Assembly (NCBI GenBank): GCA_038373885.1
Contig: JAWZYV010013141.1
Location: forward strand, 434,001-498,000
Length of the DNA stretch: 64,000 nt
Reading direction: 5' to 3'
From: Cheiracanthium punctorium
Taxonomy: Eukaryota > Arthropoda > Arachnida > Araneae > Cheiracanthiidae
The notes under the pieces were generated by a model that worked only from the letters and a program-made list of their open reading frames with translations, ran no database searches and was not told where the DNA came from. Shown here one piece after another: positions 24,221 through 36,169 of this stretch. Made by a program: the position numbers and the translations under genes. The first letter of the stretch is position 1. Each line of letters begins with the position of its first letter.

Positions 24221-24604
24221 CCCTTTAACGCGCAGTGTTCCCGCTCTGGGAACACCCAACTCTGACGTTTTGACTCTTGCCAGTCACGAAGAATAGATTT
24301 GATTTCTATAAAAATAGCGGCGGGTGACATAGCTCCACGAGAATCCTTTACTTTTTAGCACGTCATTTCCCGTCAAAAAATGGTCACGATTATTTTTAAC
24401 AGCACTGACAGCTGCCGAAAAATGGAAGAATGCGAGAAACAGCTGGATAGATTGCCCAATGCTGAAAAAAGGGCAGCCGTTGCCATCGCTCGACTTAATT
24501 ACCAGCAAGATGGCGGACGATCGAAACGTTCATCGCATGCCACAGATCTAGAGACCCTTTTTTGACGCAGCTGGCTGTGTGCGGGCACAGCCAGCTGCGT
24601 CATT
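24221..24604 (+). mobile_element. piggyBac-type MITE, copy C, 3'-truncated
   Basis: Begins CCCTTTAACGCGCAGTG (flank TTTA, decayed) and matches copy A up to the GCAGCTGGCTGTG/CACAGCCAGCTGC hairpin at about 24566-24600, then stops without the second terminus. Carries the shared frame QLDRLPNAEKRAAVAIARLN. Confidence 0.8.
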
Positions 24605-25524
24605 GAAAGCGCGACCCCCGCGTTAGGTCTATATAACTGATCAGAACTTGGTAATTTTTGCATTTGCATTATGTGTAAATTTTTGCAGTAGCTATAACCA
24701 CTGTATATATTTGAAGTATTTTTCTAAATAGTTACCACCAGATCGTGCATTAAACTCAAATTTTGCTAACATTCTATGCGGAAAACTACTGTTTACAAAA
24801 AGTGGTTAGTTATATTCCTTAATGATTGGCAGCTTTTAGCTATAACAATTAAACCTGGTAGTATCTTATGTACATTAATCGGAATTGAAAATAGCGATGG
24901 TTTAGAACTTCAAATCGGCTTTCGTGGCTGATATACTGTAGTTGATTTGACGGCTATCTGTACATAAGGTAATGGTTAGTTGAGATATTTCTAGAGGAGC
25001 AGAAGTTGAATTTATTTATTTATTTATTTATTTTTTAATCCAAAGAAAATTAGATTTAAAACTTTAAATAAACTAGGTCCACAGGGCTAAGTGTTTCGAA
25101 CCTGTGTGTCTTGTATACATCCCACGCGTTAGAACCTCTTAAAAAGTCCTCTGTCCAAGGCAGTACCTACTAGGTAGATATCCCTCGTGTAGGTTTGTGT
25201 TGAACACAATATTCAGTTTATCTTATTTCCAGAGCACACAAACACCCTCATATATCTGCGTTTATACTTGAGTTAGTTCAATACTGTGAAAGGCTGCATT
25301 TTTGTCCTTTGCATAATTTCATAATTTAAGGATTAAATTAAAATTTGTTTTGTGAATTAGCAATTCTGTCTGGATAATGGCGCTTAATTTTAAAGGTGAA
25401 TTTAAGTTAGCAGTGTTGTATATCGCGTTATTTAGAAAAGTAAGTTAGTACGAATTTATAAGCAGGGATTGACAAAAGTTGTTAAATCTGAGGAGCCAGC
25501 AAAAAGTTTTAGGAGCTGCATATA

Positions 25525-26207
25525 CAGAGTGTCCCCTAAAGGTGGTAGCGGGCATTTATTCTTTATCTATTAGAGATATGTGGGCAGTGTAAATTGAATA
25601 GAATGTTCAAAAGAAGGTCGGAAGTAAGACTCCGTTAAGAAAAAATTCTTCTTGTTCATTTACAAAAAGTTACATGTTTTAAATTTGTATATGACCCCTC
25701 CCCCCGTACAAAAACATTGGAAATTAGTAAAATGTGCTCCATACATTAATGGGGTGATGTACCAAATTTGAGCCTTTCATCATAATACAACGTCGCAGAG
25801 ATATCTTTACAGAAAGATGATCGGGACTATGCATGATTTTGATTGAAAACGTTTATTGCTAGAGTGGGGGGGGGGAAAATCTTTCATAATTTCTGTACGA
25901 TCCCTGAAATGGATCATTCGACGTGATTTTTTCCCTTCCAGAACCCTGGAAAAGTGGTTTAAGTCAGCTTTATAGTTATCTTTATATCTCATGAGTGTAT
26001 CGGGCACATTTTACTCGTTTGGAAATGTTTTGTACGGGGGCTGTATACAAATTTAAAAAGTATAACTTTTCGAAAATGAACGAGAGGATATTTTTCTTAA
26101 CGGGGCCTTATTTCCGACCTTATTAAAAAAAATTTTTTTTTTTCAATTTACACTGCCTACGTATCTCTAAAGAATTAAAGTCCGTTACCACCTTTTGGGA
26201 CACCCTG
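25525..26207. mobile_element. Large mariner-type MITE with ~190-bp arms
   Basis: Left end CAGAGTGTCCCCTAAAGGTG; right end CACCTTTTGGGACACCCTG; TA flanks both. The arms share GGTCGGAA(G/A)TAA(G/A) and the CCCCCGTAC(A) segment near 25700 and 26030. No transposase is visible in the centre. Confidence 0.8.
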
Positions 26208-26320
26208 TATATTACATTATATTAATTGGGAGGGGGCAGGGCAACCAGTCGCCAAGGGATACTTTTTAATCGCCTGGCTGACCGTTCACCTGGGTTTTCT
26301 CTAACTCTGTTCATATATAA

Positions 26321-26852
26321 CAGGGTGGCCACCCTTCAGGAAAATGGGAAATAGGTCAGGAAAGTCTAGAAAAAGATTCGAAAATGCAAAAATGGATCAA
26401 GAAAATTCTCGAAAAGAATAAATTTCCCAACGTATAAAATTTCTTTGCAGTTTTTTTCTTTCTTCTTTTTTTTGGGGGGGGGGGTGTTTCTTGTAACAGG
26501 AAGGTCAAAAAGCTATCTGTCTATGACCAATGATAAAATATATAACTTTTTTTTTTATCACTTAATATTTTTTTATTCATTATTATCACTCTGTCGATAA
26601 TGATTAAATCTCAACCAACTTATTTTACTCGAAATTCATATTGACTTTTTTCTATCTAATTTAAATGCATCAACAATTATATTACAGGTATAAAGTTACT
26701 TCAAGTAAGTTGTAGGAAAATATTTAAATATAAAAAGAGTGTGTTGTTGTTGACGGATTTCTCAAAGTAAAATTCATGTATCATCAAGAAATTTTCACGG
26801 AAGTTCCGAAAAGTCAGGAAATTGGCTTTCAGAAATTTAGTATAATACCCTG
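26321..26852. mobile_element. Probable mariner-type repeat (CAGGGTGGCCACCCTTCAGG)
   Basis: Starts CAGGGTGGCCACCCTTCAGG with repeated (T)CAGGAAA motifs and ends with CAGGAAATTGGC...ACCCTG. The termini are inverted but weakly matched; flanks do not give a clean duplication. Confidence 0.5.
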
Positions 26853-26976
26853 TATAGGGTTGAAAAAAAGTTTCTTTTTGTTTAAATCGGGGGTTTTTTG
26901 GTTTAAACCAGGTTTTTAAAAAAATTCTGTTACAATTGCATGTATAAATATTTATAAATAAAACTTATTTATAAAA

Positions 26977-27465
26977 TTTTCAAATAACCCAACAATATAA
27001 TATTCTGCTGAAAATAATTAAAGCTAAGTAAAAAAAATTGTTGCTATACTTATGTGAACATTAAAATCATAATATTTTAATATTTTATTTAGAGATATTA
27101 TTTTTTAAATTTAGTATAGTATAATATAATACAATAAATAGTAATTGCTTGTTACATAATACATGGAATTTTGCTCTTAGATTCATCGGTAATGATGGTG
27201 ATAAGTTGATCAAAATGATATTTTCAAATAACCCAACAATATAATATTCCGCTGAAAATAATTAAAGCTAAGTAAAAAAAAATTGTTGCTATACTTATGT
27301 GAACATTAAAATCATAATATTTTAATATTTTATTTAGAGATATTATTTTTTAAATTTAGTATAGTATAATATAATACAATAAATAGTAATTGCTTGTTAC
27401 ATAATACATGGAATTTTGCTCTTAGATTCATCGGTAATGATGGTGATAAGTTGATCAAAATGATA
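26977..27465. repeat. Tandem duplication, two ~244-bp units, almost identical
   Basis: The segment from TTTTCAAATAACCCAACAAT at 26977 recurs at 27221. The units differ by one T/C change and one extra A in a homopolymer, to the extent I could compare by eye. It lies inside an AAACC/GGTTT repeat that runs from about 26867 to 27610. Confidence 0.9.
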
Positions 27466-28807
27466 TTTTTAAGTCTTAGAAAAGTTGTTAAATTGATATA
27501 AAAACTTATTGTTGATACTTATAAGGATCATTTTAAAATTATTCCTAAAAAAAGTTTTTTTGGAGAGAGAGAGAGAAAAAGAAAAACATTTGTTTTAAAC
27601 CAACAAGTTTAAACCATGCCAACACTGACTCTGTACAGGCGCGTATAGCGTTGCCAGGCGTCCGGATAAAGCCGGACATAGTTAGGCTTTTAGATTGCGT
27701 GACCGGCCAAATTTAACGGTGTCCAGCTTATGTTAGGCTTTTAACTGGTGACTTTGGCTGATTAGTAATAAAGTACTTGAACTGATTTGGTATTCGATGT
27801 TATTTATATTTCATTAGAATTTAACAAGATTCATGGTAATAATCAAAAAAGCTTGATTTTACATAAAATTTTTTTGTCGTACCTATTATTAATGAGACAA
27901 AATCCTCAATATTGTAGGCTGTCCGGCCTTTTTACCCAAATGTCCGGCTATTTGGTTTGGCGGCCTGGCAACCCTAGGCGCGTAGCCAGGAAAATTTTTC
28001 GGGAGGGGGGGATATGAACTTATATGTGCATAAATAGACGGAATTTCTGCGCAGCATTAATCTTGTGACCACTAATCCAAAAATTTCGGGGGGGGGACAT
28101 ATATATCTCCCGATATCCCGAATTATATATATCCCGATATCCCCCTCTGTATAAGCACCTTTTTGCGTTTTGCTTTTGCTAGGGCTTCTCATTTTAGCTT
28201 CTTTGCTAAAGAAATTTTGAGCTCAGCTTAAACCCTCAGCCAACGGGTTGGATAAATAATTAGAAAATTGTTAAAGAATGCCCTTGAAAACCAAATTTAA
28301 ATTTGATCCAACGGTTAAACTTAATGCCAACTCTGGCTGCTAAGTAGACAATCCTTAGGTACCAGACCCGAAGCACGAGTCTAATCCAAGTTCGCTCGCA
28401 CCTTAACCCTTTGACGTGTACTCACATACATAACACATCCTTCCAAAAAATACTTCCAACTCCAAACAAAAACAAAACTCCCCCTCCCCCCTCCTCTTTT
28501 GCACTTTCGAAACTCTTCCGATGTTTCTCCCCCTACCCCCCCCCCCCTTTTCCCCCCGCGGAGCATAAATTTAGAAACGTTTGCCATTAGCCCGTGCCAA
28601 GTTTTTATCAGACTAGTGTTCTTTCTTGGACTTACTTCCTCGACATCGGTGACAAGGTATCCCAAATCACATACACACACACACCTCTATCTCCTTCGGA
28701 CTATATCGATGGATAGATGGATGTGCGGTGATTTTATTTTATTTTTTCTTGTTGTGATTCGACGTCGGAATCAGTGTTCTGATGACATGGAGTAAGGACA
28801 CGCAGAA

Positions 28808-28914
28808 ATGTCAGTGTACAAGCGATGTGGGAACGGCCGGGGAAGAGGCAGCAGTGTGCTGAGTGCTTCCAAGCTCGTGAGGAACTGTCCCATGCTGCAT
28901 GGATTTGTGTTGTG
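28808..28914 (+). other. Weak candidate 5' exon, phase-compatible with MACO1 exon A
   Basis: An ATG at 28808 opens 35 codons and ends two bases into a codon at a strong-looking donor, gtgagt. Those two bases (TG) join to the single leading T of exon A at 39460, making a Cys codon without breaking frame. The block is GC-richer than its surroundings. The encoded N-terminus (MSVYKRCGNG...) does not resemble the family's conserved basic N-terminus, so this could be an alternative exon, a 5' UTR exon or coincidence (phase matches by chance one time in three). Confidence 0.2.
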
Positions 28915-30671
28915 GTGAGTCTTGTCATTGTAGCTGGTTTATGTTCATAACAAGTCGGAAATAAACGGTTCGCTTTTCCTGAGAAGTTCCGTCGGCCCGT
29001 TTCTGACGTAAATAAGCATCGATTGCCACGAAACTTACGTATGTTGATTGTTAACTTCTGTGTCATATAGTACCCTTTTTAAAATGGCGTATTCAGCTCG
29101 AATAGCGTTGTTTTATACGAGCAGCCTAAAAATTTCTGGCACGGTTCGGTGTATACAGAATGGGCCAAAAGTCACGGAGGGGTTCTATAACTAAGCATGA
29201 GTGCCCATAGGGGGGGGCAAGGTAGGGCACTTCTCCCCCCCCTACCCCCCACCCCTCCCCAAGATATTTAGTTTATTGTCTTATGATATGAACATTAACA
29301 AGATGAAAACTCAACTTGTTTACAAGTGTGAAATTTGCCACCCCCCCCAGAAAATTAAAAATTGCTTCCCCCCCCCCCCAAATTTTTTTCTATTTGCGCC
29401 CATGTAGCTAAGTAATTTTATTTATCGTTAGGCTCCGTTGACATTTCGTAGACTTAAAGACCAAAAACTAGATATTGTTTACACCTATGCATGGAATACA
29501 ATCTCGGATAGATGTTCGCCATTATGGACCTAATCTGGTCGGGGCTTCTCTGTAATCCTCGGAGGGCCACTGGGGCTACCCTGGTATCTTCATCGTTGTG
29601 GCTGTCGACGTATTTATATTTAATAAGTACTTCCAGTTTAGGCACCCGTATTTTATTTTAGCTAGACGTAGTACAAGTTTCTATTTGCAAGAGATGTCAT
29701 GGAAAAATCCGCTCTCTACGGTATTTGCACTTTTATTACCTAAGGTCACATGGTTTATAAGCTAGTCACGTGGATCAAAAACGGTGCATTTATTAGTTAT
29801 TAAAATTGGCTATTAAAATGCCCAGGTCTCATAGTACCTGGGAATTCTTGAGAGCTGTGCCGACTATGAGACGGAAGAAGAGGGGGTGATATATCAATTT
29901 TCCGTTTTTAAAAATTTAGATCCCGAGACAAATATTTTATTCGAAAGGGAATGTTGTCACGCCCCTATAGAATTTTGAAGGGAGCTAATAGAAAATTTGA
30001 ATTTTGAGAGGATATTTAGTTTTTTATATGCTATGTATGAGTCCATTAAAGACCAAGTGGTGTAACTCTTTTTTTATGGGTTAGGGAGGATCGCAGAAGT
30101 GGTGTTTAACAAAGGCCATTCTATTAAGAGCATAAGTGGTGCAAGTTGTAACTCCTTCAACAACCATGTAGGGGGAAAAAAAGGGGGAAATGTAATGCTG
30201 AATTTACTTAAATAGCCCTAATAAAAACTTAACTATCTCAAAACTAGAAAAGAGTTAGTTACACCACTTGGGCTTTAAGAGGCTCATATATTAAATGCTG
30301 TCTGTCGAAATTTATATCTCTTTTACCTGAACAAACAGTTTCCATAAATTTAGGCTCTAATGATTAAAACACTGTCCTCGGAACACAATCATTCTTTTTT
30401 CGATGACTGCTGTAATTTGATTGAACTGTAAACACAAGTGAGTTAGTCAGTTGCATGACTTATTTGCTTCAACAAGTTTCCATCGTTGCAGTTTGTGACG
30501 CTTATTAAAAAAAATAATAATTTTTCAATGTTAAAAAAATGCCCAATTTACGCTTTTGTCATTAGAAGACATTTTGTGAGTCTTTGCAAAATTTTTTCTT
30601 CCTTTGTATACATCCTCTTCAAAGCTTTTCATTCTGTTTAACTCTGCGTCCAGTGAGTTGAGAGCCATTAA

Positions 30672-31174
30672 CCCTTTAACGCCCAGTGTTCCCGCTCTGG
30701 GAACACCAAACTCTGACGTTTTGACTGTTGCCAGTCACGAAGAATAGATTTGATTTCTATAAAAATAGTTGCGGGTGACACAGCTCCAAGAGAATCCTTT
30801 ACTTTTTAGCACGTCATTTCCCGTAAAAAAATGGTCACGATTATTTTTAACAGCACTGACATCTGCTGAAAAATGGAAGAATGCGGAAACAGCTGGATAG
30901 ATTGCCCAATGCGGAAAAATGGGCAGCCGTTGCCATCGCTCGACTTAACTACCAGCAAGATGGTGGACGATCGAAACGTTCATCGCGTGCCACAGATCTA
31001 GAAGACCACGACAGCTGGCTGTGCGCGCACAGCCAGCTGCGTCAAAAAAAGGGTCTCTAGATCTGTGGCACGCGATGAACGTTTCGATCGTCCACCATCT
31101 TGCTGGTAGTTAAGTCGAGCGATGGCAACGGCTGCCCTTTTTTCAGCATTGGGAAAGTGTTGCGCCTCAAAGGG
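30672..31174 (+). mobile_element. piggyBac-type MITE, copy D
   Basis: Intact TTAA at 30668-30671 and 31175-31178. Ends CCCTTTAACGCCCAGTG and TGCGCCTCAAAGGG. The inner inverted duplication has arms at about 30901-31010 and 31046-31155 around an AGCTGGCTGTG/CACAGCCAGCT hairpin. Confidence 0.9.
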
Positions 31175-32124
31175 TTAATGTAAATTTAAAAAGTAAACAA
31201 GGTAAGATATTTTGACAATATGAACAAGTTGTCAGTATACAGAATCCAAAAAGGATCAAGATTAGAAAAGGACTCAGAACCACTGCTATTCGAACACTGG
31301 CTATAAAAGCTATCTCGTTCATTAGATAGTATGAACGAGATCACTATAATCAGAACAAAAGCTAGGAATAACCTAGATTTTCTAGATGAAATGAGACTAT
31401 CTTTTCCAAAAAGATGAGCCATAATTATAAAACTTGTTAAGCGTATGGAGTTTCAGCCGCCACATTAATCATTCTAAAAAATAAAGGCTCTTAAACATAT
31501 GCCTATATTTTTTCAGCTTCGTTGTTTTTTATTTTATTAATCAAATATGACGGATGGGAAAGGGGCCTTCCTATAGTTTTTTAAAAATTAAAAAAGAATG
31601 GCGAATAATAAAAAAGAAATGTTGGGAATCACTGCTCTAGTAGAGCACTGGTTAAAAAAACTGCCAAACATAGCTGGATGTAATGGAATCAATCATATTT
31701 AACGCGCTAATTAGGGGAAATAAAAAGGAATTTTTAAAAATATAAACTGCAAGGTATTGTGTAGGGATATTTATTCCAAATAGTAGTTCAAAACCAAATA
31801 GTAGTCCTTTCAATATAGGAAATAGCGTGCCGTAATTTTAAACTATTAGTTTCGTGACACAAAATCAGTCTGTCTCTTCCGACTATAATTAATGTTCCAT
31901 CCGGACCTTTATTAAACCGCCGTCTCTTAGAATAGTTAACATCACATTTTTCGGGACAGCTGCTTCAAGATTGATCACTCTCAATTATGTTCTCTGATGG
32001 GATGTTGTCTGTTGGCTCGCATTATGAATTCAGAAGCCTGAGCTTGACTTTTTTATTATGACCAGCAGATCAGAGCTAGTAGTGGACTAGCGGACTAGCT
32101 GTTTCTGCTAATGATTCGATCATA

Positions 32125-32848
32125 CAGGTTGATCAATTTAAAAGAGTACCCGTTAGGTGTTCTTATTACCCTTAAATCTGACGGATGTGGCAATAATTCT
32201 AGAATTGAATTATAATTGTTTAAACAAAGTGTGGGAGACAATTTCCATCGTTGTGGGACTGTTACAACTTTATTTATGAGGTGAAACAGAAATGGAGACG
32301 CACAGTGTTACTTAATTCTGCGATCATTTTATTTTTGAAAAAAAATAATTGAATTCAATTTTTTTTTTTAAATTATCATTCCTTACAGGCAAATTTTGAA
32401 AATGTTCGCCTGCGGATAGGGTTCTCCAGAAAATTCCTGAAAACAACGATGAATTTAGAACAAATCATAACTGAAAGAATTTCATCAATAACGCCAACAA
32501 CGTTTGTAAGTGTATCAAAAAACTTGGTTCGACGTGTTCATGTTTGCATTCAAAATGGTGGTGGACATTTTTAACAATTGAAAGTAATGATAATGTAAAA
32601 AAAAAAAATTGAATTAAATAAAGTTTTTAAAAAATAAAATGATCACAGAATTATGTAACACTGTGCGTCTCCATGCCTGTTTTACCTCACAAATAAAGCT
32701 GTAACAGTTAAACGGTGTTGGGAATTGCCTCCCACAGTTAAAGAAGATTCAAGCAATTATAATTCTCTGTTGGAATAGTTGCCACATCCTTCAGATTTAA
32801 GGGTAATAAGAAAAAACCAATGGGTACTCTTTTAAATTGATCAACCTG
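32125..32848. mobile_element. MITE with ~200-bp inverted repeats, TA flanks
   Basis: Left end CAGGTTGATCAATTTAAAAG; right end CTTTTAAATTGATCAACCTG. The arms match inward through TTACCCTTAAATCTGACGGA and GGAGACGCACAGTGTTAC, with TA outside both ends. A partial second copy lies at 33105-33524. Confidence 0.85.
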
Positions 32849-32889
32849 TACATTTAATGACTTGAGAACGACTAAAGTTTAGTCTGAGT

Positions 32890-33104
32890 GCACCCTCTCA
32901 AAAAAAGTATTCGAGTAAAAGCGAAATTTCTTATTTTAGCTTTCCGTATATTTATTTAGTTTGTGAAAAAACGAACATTTCGACAGAAATACGAATAATA
33001 ATAATAATAAATAATAAACATAACCTAATTCATACTTTATGATAAATAAACGACACCAATGTAGGAAGTTTAACTTCTACCCGAATAATGTTTTGAGAGG
33101 GTGC
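32890..33104. mobile_element. 215-bp MITE with GCACCCTCTCAAAA ends
   Basis: Left GCACCCTCTCAAAAAAAGTA; right TTTTGAGAGGGTGC. The 14-base outer repeats match exactly, and an inner part (ATTCGAGTAAAAG and CTTCTACCCGAAT) also pairs. An (AAT)n run lies inside. No clear target duplication. Confidence 0.65.
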
Positions 33105-33524
33105 CTATAAGGAATAATTGTCACATCCGTCAGATATAAAAGTAATAAGAAAACTCGGCTGTTCGAGCCACGTTAGGAGGAGAGCCCCCTAAACTCCCCT
33201 AATTTTTAGTTTCATTATTGCCATATTAAAACGATATTAATTGACTATGTCATTTTATCTCTCATCTTTCGTGTAACCCTATATTGAAATTTTTATGATT
33301 GTACCCTATTTATAGAAAAATACATGTGATGCATATTCTACTGCTTACGAAATAATGTAATAATAGATTAAAGCTGTTGTGAACTAATAGTATTTAAGTA
33401 TATGTAAAATTATCTCGCTTTTTTGGGGCACATTTTTCGGACAATTTGCAATAAATGGGGTGAGAGATAAAATGACAGTCATTAAAAAAAAACAACGGGT
33501 ACTCTTTTAAATTGATCACCCTGT
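33105..33524. mobile_element. Partial second copy of the 32125 family, interrupted
   Basis: 33105-33170 matches the right arm of the 32125 element (GTCACATCCGTCAGAT and AAGTAATAAGAAAA), and 33493-33524 supplies its end (GGGTACTCTTTTAAATTGAT, then CACCCTG). The middle is occupied by inserted sequence that includes 33237-33485. Confidence 0.65.
33237..33485 (+). mobile_element. MITE nested in another MITE
   Basis: Inverted ends TTAATTGACTATGTCATTTT and AAAATGACAGTCATTAA, with ATCTCTCA/TGAGAGAT inside them. A truncated relative is at 248-390. It interrupts the 33105-33524 element. Confidence 0.7.
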
Positions 33525-34226
33525 ATAAAAGATATATTTTACCACATGGCTTTGCCTATTGAAATGACTTTAATTGGATCGAGTTAGAGTAGTTGAATCA
33601 AAGTTTCAGTAAGATAATCCTTTCAGTTAAAAGTAAACTTCGAAAATTTCCATCATCCCTTGCATTTTTTGGGGGTGTAATTTTAATCGCAAGCGTTCAC
33701 ATAATTGACAGCATTGCTCACACATGGCATTATTTATTTATTGGGGGGGGGGGGGTTGCATTCAGATAAAATCCTCAAATGTTTGCTTTTTAACATCCGT
33801 GTTTTGTCTGGCTGCTTAGAACTGAAGAGGCTTTTCAAAATGCAACTAGGCAGTTTACTTCACATCGATGGCGTTGCACGTTGCACCCTGATTTTTATCG
33901 AAACCAACTGTCAGTCTGCCAAACGAACCAGTTTAAGTGGAGGGTAGACGCCTTCCTGATGCTCTCAAACAAATCTTAGGATTTTCATGCACTTGACTAA
34001 GTAGGTGGGGAGGCTTGTCTCTTTCGATTCTAGTGGACAGTTTGTCGATCACATCCAATGTCCTCCACCGTTGGATTAGTGCTTTCGACATCCGTAGCAA
34101 GTTCTCCTGAACTAAACCAAAGATCGCCGGGCATATTCTAGGCTACTTAGATATAGACCATCACATAAGCGTAAAGTTTTCAAAATTATTGGGGGGGCCG
34201 GGCCCCACAACCACATATATTCACAT

Positions 34227-34400
34227 CAGTGGCGTAGCCAAGGGGGGGGTTAGGAGGTCATATAACCTCCCCCCATGAGGAATTTTTTTCTATACAACAG
34301 AATGTATATTCTTCACTCCCTTATCATACACCCGTATACATATATGGGAGTTGCAGAAGGCATATCCCCCCCCCATGAAAAATTTCTGGCTTCGCCACTG
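34227..34400. mobile_element. 174-bp hAT-type MITE
   Basis: Ends CAGTGGCGTAGCCAAGGGGG and TCTGGCTTCGCCACTG. Flanks ATTCACAT (34219-34226) and ATTCACGT (34401-34408) are an 8-bp duplication with one mismatch. Confidence 0.85.
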
Positions 34401-34432
34401 ATTCACGTACATATAACTTACTCATAGCTGCC

Positions 34433-34666
34433 AACTACTACGAAATATGATTAACCACTTTTTCTACATGAAAAAGTGGTGCTATATTTTCTGCTTAAAA
34501 TATAGTTAAGCCGAATGTGTTAAGTGTTTGCTATATTTTCGGCTTAACATATAGCAAAATTTTTGTGCTGCGCGTGCGAGCTGGTTACTATTTTGGAAAA
34601 ACTAATTAAAAAATATACTGTTTACAAAAAGAGGTTAATTATATTCCGTAGTAGTTGGCAGCTATG
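34433..34666. mobile_element. MITE with CATAGCTGCCAACTACTACG ends
   Basis: The right end is CGTAGTAGTTGGCAGCTATG, an exact inverse over 20 bases. ACTTACT flanks both sides. A hairpin ACCACTTTTTC/GAAAAAGTGGT sits inside the left arm. A partial relative is near 24780-24860. Confidence 0.75.
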
Positions 34667-35767
34667 ACTTACTATGTATAAGAGTAAATTATTGGAGGCG
34701 CTCGAGCTCTATGGTTCCATAGAATTCTACACCAATGTAAGGTAAGTATCCATGTTAGTATATTCCTACCATGTTACAAGTTAAAAAAAGAAGCAAAGTA
34801 AAAAATGAGATTTTCGATGAGATAGTGCATTTTAGACACATCTGAACTTTTCTTCATTTCATATTTTACATTGCATAATCTGATTTTAATTAACCAGAGC
34901 CTGGCGAGGGCAGTTTACAGTGACATTGTGTGTTACGTGACGTCACAATCAATATCATGATTGAAATCAAAAGAAGAAAATTTTTAAAAGTACAAGTAAA
35001 GGTTTTTTTAAACGTTTGTAAATCGCGTGAATACTTTTATTTATGTTAGTATAAATTAGTTTTCTGTATTTAGTGGTAAATTATTGGGTGGGCTCAGCCC
35101 CTATTCATAATTTATTGGGGGGGCTCGAGCCCCACGGGCCCATATAACTCTACGCCTATGGACCATCATTAACTATTAGCAATTAAGCAATGCTCTGTGG
35201 AAAAGTATATAGATCTATCCAAATGCCTGTGCTTCCCAAATCAACCAAACGAGGGGTTAGTCCCCTTATATGGGCGACCATGGGAGGGAGCTTAGCAATG
35301 ATAAGTGCCTTGTCTATTTCAAACATCACCATCAAAATTGGCATCAAGAATTTGAAGACATTTCAACGATCCTGTGTCTCCAGAGACGGAATGTATGCCC
35401 ATATATAAAATCTCTTTGCATAAAATTCATATTTAAATGCAATCGCTTATTGTACAATTCAGTATTCACTTTTATTAATTAGTCTTGCCCAGTTTTATTC
35501 CTAGCTATGATTTGATTAATTGCTCGTTATTTTAATTCGATATTTAACTTTCCGTTATGAGGATTATGACTGACAGATACGTACTTAAATTAAAAAATTT
35601 TACTTTTGATATTAGCTTCGTTTTGAGCCGGGAAATAGTATTATTTATAAATAGTTTTACCTACCGCGTGTGTTCGAGCTTATTTTCAAATCTTTGTAAA
35701 TTTAGCTTTAGAATAATATTTTACTGTAGAGTGCTTTGACAGTTTTTTTTCTCCCCGTTTCTCACTA

Positions 35768-35928
35768 CAGTGGCGGATTAATGTAAGTTTGTCGGGGGGG
35801 GGGGGGAAGGGACGGTTAGTTAGAAGATTGACATATACATCCATTTTGTGGAAGTAAAATAGGATCTTTTACATTAATTTTTTTTTTGCTCTTTTGCGGT
35901 CGCCCCCCCCCCCTTTAATCCGCCCTTG
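35768..35928. mobile_element. 161-bp hAT-type MITE
   Basis: Ends CAGTGGCGGATTAA and TTTAATCCGCCCTTG. Flanks TCTCACTA and TCCCACTA form an 8-bp duplication with one mismatch. Internal poly-G and poly-C runs. Confidence 0.8.
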
Positions 35929-36169
35929 TCCCACTATAGTTATAGAACTCCGATTGATACACATATTTTATTTCCAGTTTTTAAAAGAACTGATGTGCAA
36001 AATCGTAGAATAAATCTCCAATGAAAAAACAATAAGTAGATAAATAAAAGGCCATTTTTTTTCTGTACATTAGAAGCTATTTTATAGTTATCTTGGATTA
36101 GACATAGTAATGCACTATTTACATCTAATCTTCAAAAAACTTTTTACTGGTTTTATTATTTTGCTTTTT

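Larger units (their letters stand above)
20814..28730. other. Gene-free, MITE-dense stretch
   Basis: Contains a 26-base poly-A near 21447, the elements 22046-22430, 22583-22923, 24221-24604, 25525-26207 and 26321-26852, and the tandem duplication 26977-27465. It also has (TTTA)n near 25012-25031 and G/C homopolymer remnants near 27975-28100 and 28480-28560. No coding region is supported. Confidence 0.6.

Noticed and set aside
28734..29066. 110-codon minus-strand open frame
   Set aside because: No recognisable domain; it overlaps the GC-richer block considered as a possible plus-strand 5' exon. No splice or poly(A) support on the minus strand.
31186..31422. 78-codon minus frame with a hydrophobic segment
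   Set aside because: Starts with ATG and looks membrane-like, but there is no homology I recognise and AT-rich DNA yields such frames by chance.
35190..35482. Two overlapping 70-codon plus-strand frames, suspected transposase
   Set aside because: I could not find a catalytic motif or terminal repeats; recognition was too weak to report.
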